34,409 bases of DNA from Rhodospirillales bacterium Ga0074136 (GTDB lineage: Bacteria; Pseudomonadota; Alphaproteobacteria; Acetobacterales; Acetobacteraceae): NCBI GenBank assembly GCA_001464375.1, contig LNEW01000103.1:1-34409 (forward strand), read 5' to 3'. The notes beneath the pieces were generated by a model. The model did not search any database. It was not told the origin of the DNA and saw only the letters and a program-made list of their open reading frames with translations. Positions 6,634 to 13,103 of this stretch are shown here, piece after piece. Made by a program: the position numbers and the translations under genes. Position 1 is the stretch's first letter. Every line of letters begins with the position of its first letter.

Positions 6634-7712
6634 CTGCATTCACGCAGGCGGTGCCGGCGGGTGCTGCCTTCCGCATGCTGGTCGCGGAGACGGCGCGCGA
6701 CCTGTTCCCCGGCTATTTCGCGTTGGTCATGGCGACGGGGGTGGTCTCCATCGCCTGCCATCTGCTCGGTCTGCGGCTGGTCGCCGTGCCGCTCGTGGGC
6801 ATCGCCTGGGCGGCCTACCTCGTGCTGTGGGGGCTGACCCTCGTGCGGCTCGTGCGGTTCCCGCGGCGCATCGTCGAGGACCTGTCGAACCACCAGCGCG
6901 CACCTGGCTTCTTCACCCTGGTCGCGGGCACCTGCGTGCTCGGCACGCAGACCGCGGTCGTCACCGGCGCGCAGGGCGTCGCCGCGTGGCTCTGGTACTT
7001 CGGCCTCGGGCTGTGGTTCGTGGTGATGTACGCCTTCTTCACCGCGGTCACGATCCGCGCGCGCAAGCCCACGCTCGCGGCCGGCATCAACGGCGCCTGG
7101 CTGATCGCGGCGGTGGCGACGCAGTCCATCGTGGTGCTGAAGGGCACGCTGGGTGCCGCCGCGCCGCCGCCGCCCGCGGTGCAGTTCCTCTGCCTCGCCT
7201 TCTTCATGATCGGCAGCATGCTCTACCTCGCGATCATCCCGCTGATCTTCTATCGCCTCACCTTCGTGCGGCTCAGCGCGCTGGATTTCGGCCCGCCCTA
7301 CTGGATCAACATGGGCGCGGTGGCGATCACGACTCTGGCCGGGTCGATCCTGCTGCTGCGCAGCACGACCTGGCCGCTGCTGGCGGATTTCGTGCCCTTC
7401 CTGCGCGGCTTCACGCTGTTCTTCTGGGCGGCGGCGACCTGGTGGATCCCCTTCCTCATCGCGCTCACGCTGTGGCGCTACCTCGTGCGGCGGGAAACGC
7501 TGCGCTACGAGCCGACGCTCTGGGGCATGGTCTTCCCGCTCGGCATGTACACGACCGGCACGCTGCAATTGTCGCGCGCGCTGGACCTGCCCTTCCTGGC
7601 GGTCGTACCGGGCGTCTTCATCCATCTCGCACTGCTCGCCTGGGGGCTGATGTTTCTCGGCCTGCTGGGGCGGATCGGCGGCACGCTGCTGCAGGCCTGC
7701 CGGCGGAGGTGA
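6630..7712 (+). CDS. TDT family transporter (TehA/SLAC1-like)
   Basis: This is a 360-residue integral membrane protein with about ten helices. The tellurite-resistance/dicarboxylate transporter fold is indicated by LFPGYFALVMATGVVSIACH (residues ~25-44), GTCVLGTQTA, the FFWAAATWWIPFLIALTLWR block and YEPTLWGMVFPLGMYTTGTL near the C-terminus. Family members move anions such as C4-dicarboxylates, sulfite or chloride/nitrate, and the substrate here cannot be read from sequence. Location with nnrS, globin and a DUF1971 gene argues for an anion linked to nitrogen-oxide or redox stress. The start overlaps the preceding small membrane-protein gene. A gap of 48 bases with an operator-like sequence separates it from the Rrf2 regulator gene. 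Confidence 0.85.
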   Translation: MTAFTQAVPAGAAFRMLVAETARDLFPGYFALVMATGVVSIACHLLGLRLVAVPLVGIAWAAYLVLWGLTLVRLVRFPRRIVEDLSNHQRAPGFFTLVAGTCVLGTQTAVVTGAQGVAAWLWYFGLGLWFVVMYAFFTAVTIRARKPTLAAGINGAWLIAAVATQSIVVLKGTLGAAAPPPPAVQFLCLAFFMIGSMLYLAIIPLIFYRLTFVRLSALDFGPPYWINMGAVAITTLAGSILLLRSTTWPLLADFVPFLRGFTLFFWAAATWWIPFLIALTLWRYLVRRETLRYEPTLWGMVFPLGMYTTGTLQLSRALDLPFLAVVPGVFIHLALLAWGLMFLGLLGRIGGTLLQACRRR

Positions 7713-7722
7713 CAGCGCGCGC

Positions 7723-7744
7723 GGATAGAGGTATTTTTATCTCC
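7723..7744 (+). promoter_or_regulatory. operator-like A/T-rich dyad before the Rrf2 regulator gene
   Basis: An imperfect inverted repeat GGATA...TATCTCC (7723-7727 and 7738-7744) encloses GGTATTTT. It starts 11 bases after the TDT stop and ends 16 bases before the regulator start, in otherwise very GC-rich DNA. AGGTATTT resembles the half-site of known NsrR boxes (ATGTATTT-like). It is probably an autoregulatory site. Confidence 0.45.
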
Positions 7745-7760
7745 AATTCAGGGATCTCGA

Positions 7761-8192
7761 ATGCGGCTGCTCGCCTCCACCGACTTCGCGCTGCGCGTCC
7801 TGCTGACGCTGGGGGTGGCCCCGGAGCGCCGACGCTCGACCGAGGACCTGGCTGCCGACATCGGCGTGCCGCGCAACCACGTGCAGAAGATCGTGCAGGA
7901 CCTGGCGGCGGCAGGGCTGGTGCGGACCCAGCGTGGCGCGGGCGGTGGCGTGGTGCTGGCCCGCCCGCCGGAGGCGATCCGCATCGGCGAGGTGGTGCGT
8001 CGCCTCGAAGCCGGCCAGGCGCTGGTGGAATGTTTCCGCGCCGATGGCGGGGCCTGCTGCTTCTCGCCAACCTGCCGGCTGGCGGGCGTGCTGGGGCGGG
8101 CGCAGGACGGATTCCTGGCTGTCCTGGACGCGACGACGCTCGCAGCCTGCCTGACCGTTACACAACATATAGTGCCTGACGGGCGCAGTTGA
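7761..8192 (+). CDS. nsrR: Rrf2-family NO-sensing regulator, NsrR-like
   Basis: This 143-residue winged-helix protein has the Rrf2 signature at residues 1-70: MRLLASTDFALRVLL, then VPRNHVQKIVQDLAAAGLV and TQRGAGGGVVLARPPEAIRI. Residues 91-105 hold four cysteines (Cys91, 99, 100, 105) in the place where NsrR and IscR bind an iron-sulfur cluster; three such cysteines define NsrR-type sensors. VECF before the first cysteine and the FLAVLDATTLA tail are typical of NsrR. NsrR represses NO-detoxification genes and is released when NO attacks the cluster. The neighbours (nnrS, nnrU, globin) fit that role. The start has AGGGA upstream. An uncharacterised Rrf2 subgroup is the alternative. Confidence 0.82.
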   Translation: MRLLASTDFALRVLLTLGVAPERRRSTEDLAADIGVPRNHVQKIVQDLAAAGLVRTQRGAGGGVVLARPPEAIRIGEVVRRLEAGQALVECFRADGGACCFSPTCRLAGVLGRAQDGFLAVLDATTLAACLTVTQHIVPDGRS

Positions 8193-8203
8193 ATACCATA
8201 TCC
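8191..8203 (+). promoter_or_regulatory. operator-like sequence before nrdJ
   Basis: GAATACCATATCC overlaps the regulator stop codon and lies 50 bases before the nrdJ start. Its reverse complement, GGATATGGTATTC, lines up with GGATA-GA-GGTATT before the regulator gene and with the GGTATC arms of the divergent promoter dyad. The length differs by one base between copies, so this is a weak single site. Confidence 0.35.
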
Positions 8204-8252
8204 TGGGATGCGTCCGAGTCGCACTTCCTGCGGCCGGCGCGGAAGGTTGCCC

Positions 8253-10667
8253 ATGGATGGTTCGCTCGCCGGCGCGCGTCAGCGTCATATTCTCCCCGGT
8301 GCCGGCTTTGGCGAGGCACCGCTACCGGCCCGCTCCGTCGATCCCGGCATGGGCCTGGCCGTGGCGCGCCGCACCGTATTCCGCCCGGATGACGCCGAGG
8401 ATTTCGGCCGCGTCGCCGACCGCGTCGCCGCCGGCAACATGGCGCTGCTCGGGGCACGCGCCGATGCCGCCGAGCAGGCGCGGCTTCGCAACGCCATCGC
8501 CACCGGCGCGCTGATCACCTCCGGGCGCCACCTCCAGCACGGCGACGCGGCGCAGCCCACGCGCAACATGGAGGTCTTCACCAACTGCGCGACGGCCATC
8601 ACCTCCTTCGCTCTGTTCTACCTGCTGCTGAACGGCAGCGGCGTCGGCCGCGCCTATGACGACGAACTGGTGGCGGTTGACTGGGGCCAGGCACCCCGCC
8701 TGCTCCTGCACCTGTCCACGAACCATCCCGACTTCCCCGACACGCGCGACGAGATCCACCGCTTCGGCGCCGAGTTCGGCCTGCTGCCCTGGGGCACGAC
8801 CCTCGCGGCGATGAGCGAGGCGCAGGAGGCGGAGATCCGCGCCTTCATCGCCGCGGCGCCGCCCGGTGCCATCCACCACGCCATCGCCGACAGCCGCGAG
8901 GGATGGGGCAAGGCCGCGGAGCTGCTGGAAAGCCTGGCCTTCGCAGGGGCGGCGGACCGCACGCTGGTGCTCGACTTCTCCGCCATCCGCCGCTGCGGCG
9001 CGCCGATCGCCGGCATGCAGGGGCGCCCGGCCTCGGGGCCGCTGTCGCTGCTGCGCGCCTTCGTGAACCTGCGCCACCAGGTGATCGAGCCGGCGCGCCA
9101 CCGCAGCCCGGCCGACGAGGCGCTGGCGCCCTGGGAGCAGGCGCTGCTGGTCGACCACCATCTCTCGGTCGAGGTACAGGTCGGCGGTGCGCGGCGCGCG
9201 GCGCGCATGGCGACGAAGTCCTGGCGCGACCCCGGCATCTTCCGCTTCATCCGCCTGAAGGCCGAGGGCGGGCTGTGGACCGCCAACAACTCCGTCATGG
9301 TCGATGCCGAATTCTGGGAGGGCGTGCGCGCCGCGCGCGCGGGCAGCGTCTCGCCGGAGGCGAGCGCACGGATCACGCCGCTCGACCGCCATGCGCTGGC
9401 GGTGTTCGAGGAAGCGACGGCCTGCGGCTACATCAACGGCGAGCCCGGCTTCATCAATGGCGACCGGCTGGAGGACCACCGCACCGGCACCGCCTGGGCC
9501 AAGCCGGTGCACACCGACGGGCGCGACCTGCGCTCGGCGCGCTATGCCGCGGACCACGCCGTGCCGCTGCTCGCGGAGCTCGGCCGCCGCGCGGCGCAGG
9601 CGCGTTTCCCCGCCACCACCAACCCCTGCGGCGAGATCACGCTGCACGTCACCGGCGGGTATTGCGTGATCGCCGACTTCGCGCCGCTGCTCGCCTGCCC
9701 GCGCGACCTTGCAGCGATGACGCCGGGCGAGGTGCCTCACGACGTCGCGGCGCAATGGGATGCGCGCGTCGAGGACAGCGTGCGCCTGGGCGTGCGCTTC
9801 CTGATGCGCGCGAACACGATGGATGCGCTGTATGCCGACGAGGTGCGCCGCACCAACCGGATGGGCATCGGCCCGACCGGCCTGCACGAATGGGCCTGGA
9901 TGCGCTGGGGCTTCGGCTTCGAGGACCTGCTGGACGAGGCGCGCAGCGCCCCCTTCTGGGAGACGCTCGCGCGCCTGTCCGAAGCGGCGAAGCAGGAAGG
10001 CATCGCCTATGCGGCGGAACTCGGCATGCCGGCGCCCTTCACGGTCACGACGGTCAAGCCGGCCGGTACCACCAGCAAGCTGTTCGGCCTGACCGAGGGC
10101 GCGCATCTGCCGGCGCGCCGCCAGTATCTGCGCTGGGTGCAGTTCAAGGGCGTGAAGGCCGAGGCCGGCTGGGCGCGCGACGCCGACCCGCTGCTGGGCG
10201 ACTACGAGGCGCGCGGGTATCCGGTGCGCGGCCTGCAGAGCTTCCCGGGCATGTCCATCGTCGGCTTCCCGACCTTGCCGCTGATCCAGCGCCTTGGCAT
10301 CGGCGATCGCCTGGTGACCGCGCCGCAGGCGACCCCGTCGCAGCAATACCGCTGGCTCGGCCTGCTGGAACGCCACTGGATCGGCGCGGAGCGCGGCAAC
10401 CAGGTGAGCTACACGCTGAAGATCTTCACCGACCGCCACGACCTCGAAGCCTTCCGCGAGATCGTCCTGCGCCACCAGCCGGAGATCCGCTGCTGCGCCA
10501 TCCTGCCGAGCCGCCCGGACAAGGAACTCGGCTACGAATACCTGCCGGAGGAGGAGGTGCATGCCGCGCGCTTCGCGGCGATCGTCGACGGTATCGAGGA
10601 TGCGGCGCTGCACGAGGCGGTGGACATGGCGCACCTGGCCTGCGCATCGGGTGTGTGTCCGCTCTGA
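8253..10667 (+). CDS. nrdJ: adenosylcobalamin-dependent (class II) ribonucleotide reductase
   Basis: This 804-residue protein reduces ribonucleotides to deoxyribonucleotides using a coenzyme-B12 radical, needing neither oxygen nor a tyrosyl radical. Visible active-site elements are TNCATAITSF (Cys112), NNSVMV, NPCGEI (Cys459, radical cysteine, with Glu461), GGYCVIADF (Cys471) and the C-terminal redox pair CASGVCPL (Cys797/Cys802). This matches the arrangement of the monomeric Lactobacillus leichmannii enzyme, which is about 740 residues long. The start ATG at 8253 follows GGAAGG. Nitric oxide inactivates class I reductases, so a B12 enzyme behind an NsrR-like regulator makes sense as a backup. 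No cobalamin riboswitch is possible in the short upstream gap. Confidence 0.88.
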   Translation: MDGSLAGARQRHILPGAGFGEAPLPARSVDPGMGLAVARRTVFRPDDAEDFGRVADRVAAGNMALLGARADAAEQARLRNAIATGALITSGRHLQHGDAAQPTRNMEVFTNCATAITSFALFYLLLNGSGVGRAYDDELVAVDWGQAPRLLLHLSTNHPDFPDTRDEIHRFGAEFGLLPWGTTLAAMSEAQEAEIRAFIAAAPPGAIHHAIADSREGWGKAAELLESLAFAGAADRTLVLDFSAIRRCGAPIAGMQGRPASGPLSLLRAFVNLRHQVIEPARHRSPADEALAPWEQALLVDHHLSVEVQVGGARRAARMATKSWRDPGIFRFIRLKAEGGLWTANNSVMVDAEFWEGVRAARAGSVSPEASARITPLDRHALAVFEEATACGYINGEPGFINGDRLEDHRTGTAWAKPVHTDGRDLRSARYAADHAVPLLAELGRRAAQARFPATTNPCGEITLHVTGGYCVIADFAPLLACPRDLAAMTPGEVPHDVAAQWDARVEDSVRLGVRFLMRANTMDALYADEVRRTNRMGIGPTGLHEWAWMRWGFGFEDLLDEARSAPFWETLARLSEAAKQEGIAYAAELGMPAPFTVTTVKPAGTTSKLFGLTEGAHLPARRQYLRWVQFKGVKAEAGWARDADPLLGDYEARGYPVRGLQSFPGMSIVGFPTLPLIQRLGIGDRLVTAPQATPSQQYRWLGLLERHWIGAERGNQVSYTLKIFTDRHDLEAFREIVLRHQPEIRCCAILPSRPDKELGYEYLPEEEVHAARFAAIVDGIEDAALHEAVDMAHLACASGVCPL

Positions 10668-10685
10668 GCGCCATCGTGTGCGCGT

Positions 10686-10705
10686 CGCTCGGGTCCAGCC
10701 GAGCG
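10686..10705 (+). terminator. hairpin after nrdJ
   Basis: CGCTCGG (10686-10692) and CCGAGCG (10699-10705) form a perfect 7-bp stem with a 6-base loop, 18 bases after the nrdJ stop. No T-run follows, so terminator activity is uncertain. Confidence 0.4.
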
Positions 10706-10731
10706 GCACGCGGCACTCCGGCAGCGCCCCG

Positions 10732-10746
10732 GTCGATTTGATCGAC
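10732..10746 (+). promoter_or_regulatory. perfect dyad before the DUF1971 gene
   Basis: GTCGAT-TTG-ATCGAC is a perfect inverted repeat with a 3-base spacer, 79 bases before the DUF1971 start. It is unlike the GGTAT sites in the rest of the cluster, so a different regulator, or chance, is possible. Confidence 0.3.
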
Positions 10747-10825
10747 AGCCGCACCGTCTGGTGTGCCAGGATGTCGACGTATCCGGGCGCGGTGCAGGCC
10801 GACACACACGCAGACGGAGCTAGCA

Positions 10826-11125
10826 ATGCCGGTTCCCGAAGGACACGTGGCGACCCGACGCAGTCCGGAGTTCACGCAGGACACCATTCCGCCTGCGCTG
10901 CGGCAGGCGCATGAAACCACGCATGACACCTGGGCGGTCATCCATGTGCTGGAGGGCAGGCTGCGCTACTGCACGATCAGCCCCGCCTCCGAGACCATCC
11001 TGGAACCGGGCCGGCCGGGCGAAATCGAGCCGGAGGTGAAGCACCGCGTGGAGCCACTCGGCGTGGTCCGCTTCTACCTGGAATTCCATTATCCGCCGGA
11101 GCGCCATCCGACACCGAACGCGTAG
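10826..11125 (+). CDS. DUF1971 cupin-like protein (TehB N-terminal-like)
   Basis: This small 99-residue protein matches the DUF1971 pattern nearly throughout: MPVPEGHVATRRSPEFTQDT, IPPALRQAHETT, then VIHVLEGRLRY, a Pro-rich turn, PGEIEPEVKHRVEP and VRFYLEFHYP. The domain is a short cupin barrel also found fused to the N-terminus of some TehB tellurite-resistance methyltransferases. Its metal and substrate are not established. It is commonly found near NnrS and other NO-response genes, and here it ends the rightward arm that also holds a TehA-like transporter. The start ATG at 10826 has CGGAGC upstream; a longer frame from 10763 has no support. Confidence 0.82.
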   Translation: MPVPEGHVATRRSPEFTQDTIPPALRQAHETTHDTWAVIHVLEGRLRYCTISPASETILEPGRPGEIEPEVKHRVEPLGVVRFYLEFHYPPERHPTPNA

Positions 11126-11299
11126 CTGTCGCAGGAATGGGCCGGCCGCCACGCGCGGCGCCGCTAGAGCCTTCCGATCAGTCTGGGTCATATCCTGCGG
11201 CGGCGAAGTCGTTGGCGCAGCCAGGACGAAGGTGTTCCCGTGCAACGGGTTTCAGGCGGGGCGGGCGGCAACGCCGCCAGCGAGTTTCCCTGGGGCGTT

Positions 11300-11530
11300 G
11301 CAGGCAAGCGCGCCATTCCGGCGCGGCGCGCGCATCCTCGGGCACCGCGGCGAGGTCATCGATCACCGGGCCGCGATCGCCGCCGTCGCGCGGGGCGGCC
11401 TCGCGCATCCAACTCGCGATCGGCGCCAGAATCACGAAGGTCGCGACGCCGAGTGCCAGCATGGCCCCCCGCCATCCGAAGGCCTCGATCAGGCAGGCGG
11501 ACAGGACCGGCACCCCGCCGCGCGCAGAGC
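11300..11530 (-). pseudogene. MFS transporter remnant
   Basis: On the minus strand a run of about 75 codons reads PVLSACLIEAFGWRGAMLAL, then GVATFVILAPIASWMREAAP, a typical helix-loop-helix of a major-facilitator monocarboxylate-type carrier. The reading begins abruptly at the stop codon of the neighbouring cupin gene and fades into unrelated arginine-rich sequence after about 11310. No other MFS helices remain nearby. It is a truncated fragment. The bases from 11126 to 11300 hold nothing else I can identify. Confidence 0.5.
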
Positions 11531-11533
11531 TCG

Positions 11534-12007
11534 TCAGTTGGTGGGAGGCGGCGGCAGCAGGATGGTGCTTGGCCTGCCCGCCTCGGTGATGCTGCTGACG
11601 ATCAGCCGCGCCGGCGCTGCTGCCGAAGCGTTGCGCGCGACGTGCGGCGTCATGGGGCGCGGATGGAAGGTCTGTCCAGCCTGGAAGGTCCGCGCTGCCT
11701 CGCCCTCCATCTCGAGCGTGACCGCCCCCTCCGTCACCAGGGCGATCTCGTCGCCCGGGTGCATGTGCCGCGGCGTGGCGCCGCTTGGACCGAGGTCGAT
11801 CGTGTAGAGTCGATAGATGCGCCGCTCGGTGCCGAGCAGCGGCGTCTCGAGCAGGACGGTGGCCCTGAACGCCGCACCCGCGGCGGCGGGAGCCGCATGC
11901 GTCGCCTGCCCCGCTCCATGCGGCGCGGCGGCGGGGGGCGCCTGTTGCGCCAGCGCGACATGGCCAGAAAGGCAAAGGGCGCTGGCCAGCAGAAGATGCT
12001 TCGTCAT
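11534..12007 (-). CDS. secreted cupin-domain protein
   Basis: This is a 157-residue protein with a Sec signal peptide (MTKHLLLASALCLSGHVALA, cleaved before QQAPP), an Ala/Pro-rich linker and a single cupin barrel. Cupin motif 1 is visible as PRHMHPGDEIALVTEGAVTL, with two histidines and a glutamate for metal binding; motif 2 is GQTFHPRPMTPHVARN, with further histidines. The cargo or reaction is unknown; periplasmic cupins of this type are often annotated simply as cupin-domain proteins. The start at 12007 has AAGGAG upstream. It lies 35 bases downstream of the methyltransferase gene on the same strand, so the two may be co-transcribed. Confidence 0.8.
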   Translation of the reverse strand: MTKHLLLASALCLSGHVALAQQAPPAAAPHGAGQATHAAPAAAGAAFRATVLLETPLLGTERRIYRLYTIDLGPSGATPRHMHPGDEIALVTEGAVTLEMEGEAARTFQAGQTFHPRPMTPHVARNASAAAPARLIVSSITEAGRPSTILLPPPPTN

Positions 12008-12042
12008 CGTCGTTCTCCTTGGGGTGTCGGTTTCTTGGGCGC

Positions 12043-12903
12043 TCACCGCCGCGTTACGACGACCTCGAGGTACTCGCTGGGCACAACGAGGCCGCGCATA
12101 CCACCGCGGTCGAAGCGGGACAGCAGGTTGAGGATGTCGCGCTCCAACTCGCCCTGGCGCGGCAGATCGAGCGCGAGGAAGGCGCGGTTGACCGGGCCGT
12201 AGAAGGTGCGGAACACCTCCAGCCAATGCGCCGGTGAGCGGTAGCGGAAGTTGAACATGCGAGGTGTCGCCACGATGGAGGATGCGTCCCCGCCGAACAG
12301 CTCCTTCAGCCGCTCCTCGGTGCCCCAGAGTGCAGGCGAGCGCAGGCCGGCAGCCGGCGGGAGATAGCGGCCGAGCACCTTGAAGAGCTCGCCGATGAAG
12401 CTCGCCGGCGTCCAGTTCGCCAGGCCGATCCGCCCGCCCGCCCTGCACACGCGCGCCATCTCGGCTGCGGCGCGGGCCTGGTCGGGGGTGAACATCACGC
12501 CGAAGGTTGAAAGCACGACGTCGAAGGCGCCATCCGCGAAGGGGAGCGCCTCCGCATCCGCCTCGCGGAAGGCGACTTGCAGGCCCTCCGCCTCGGCGCG
12601 CGCACGGCCGCGTTCGAGCAGCGCCGGCACGTAGTCCGTCGAGGTCACCTCGGCGAAGCGGCGCGCCGCGGCGAGCGTGGCGTTGCCGTTACCGGCCGCC
12701 ACGTCCAGCGCTTGCTCGCCCGCGCGGAGGTCGACGGCCTCGCACAGGCACTCGCCGACGATCTGCAGCGTCCTGCCGACAACGGCGTAGTCGCCGGCAG
12801 ACCACGCAGCTTGCTGCTTGGCTTTGACCGCCGAGAGGTCGGTCGGATGGGCGGCCTGCACCCCCTGGGGCGCGGGCATGGCCGGCGCGGTGGTGTTGCT
12901 CAT
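12043..12903 (-). CDS. class I SAM-dependent methyltransferase
   Basis: This 286-residue cytoplasmic enzyme has the Rossmann-type methyltransferase fold. SAM-binding motif I is ALDVAAGNGNATLAAA (residues 65-80), the acidic residue after strand 2 is in TSTDYVPALLERGRARA, motif II/III is EADAEALPFADGAFDVVLST (114-133), and RAGGRIGLANWTP follows. This resembles UbiE/COQ5-like small-molecule methyltransferases, with a C-terminal cap (TFYGPVNRAFLAL) of the type seen in arsenite- and polyketide-methylating relatives. The substrate cannot be named. A good AGGAGGG site precedes the ATG at 12903. It is divergent from the large SARP-type regulator gene, with a strong dyad in between, so it is a likely target. 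Confidence 0.82.
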   Translation of the reverse strand: MSNTTAPAMPAPQGVQAAHPTDLSAVKAKQQAAWSAGDYAVVGRTLQIVGECLCEAVDLRAGEQALDVAAGNGNATLAAARRFAEVTSTDYVPALLERGRARAEAEGLQVAFREADAEALPFADGAFDVVLSTFGVMFTPDQARAAAEMARVCRAGGRIGLANWTPASFIGELFKVLGRYLPPAAGLRSPALWGTEERLKELFGGDASSIVATPRMFNFRYRSPAHWLEVFRTFYGPVNRAFLALDLPRQGELERDILNLLSRFDRGGMRGLVVPSEYLEVVVTRR

Positions 12904-13014
12904 GACGTTTTCGCCCTCCTGTGTCTCGCGGGCGCCTGCCGTGAACCGGCCGGCGTGCAGTCACGACCTTGCCGTGCGCGCCTCACGTCCCGCTCAAACC
13001 CCCTCTCAAGCGGT

Positions 13015-13046
13015 CGTCAAAACTGCGGAGTCCTGCGCTTTTGACG
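13015..13046. promoter_or_regulatory. dyad between the methyltransferase and SARP-regulator genes
   Basis: CGTCAAAA (13015-13022) and TTTTGACG (13039-13046) are perfect inverted 8-mers separated by 16 bases. They lie in the 200-base divergent intergenic region, in locally A/T-richer DNA. The spacing (24 bases centre to centre) fits two helical turns, so it is a candidate operator for divergent control. Confidence 0.4.
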
Positions 13047-13103
13047 CCCGAGCGACGCTCCGGCATGTTTGACGGGATCAGTCACGGAGGGACGCTTGCG
13101 CCG

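Noticed and set aside
8322..10826. 834-codon open frame on the minus strand opposite nrdJ
   Set aside because: It is a shadow produced by GC-rich codons: Arg/Ala/Gly/Gln-rich, no family resemblance, while the plus strand encodes a full class II reductase with all catalytic cysteines.
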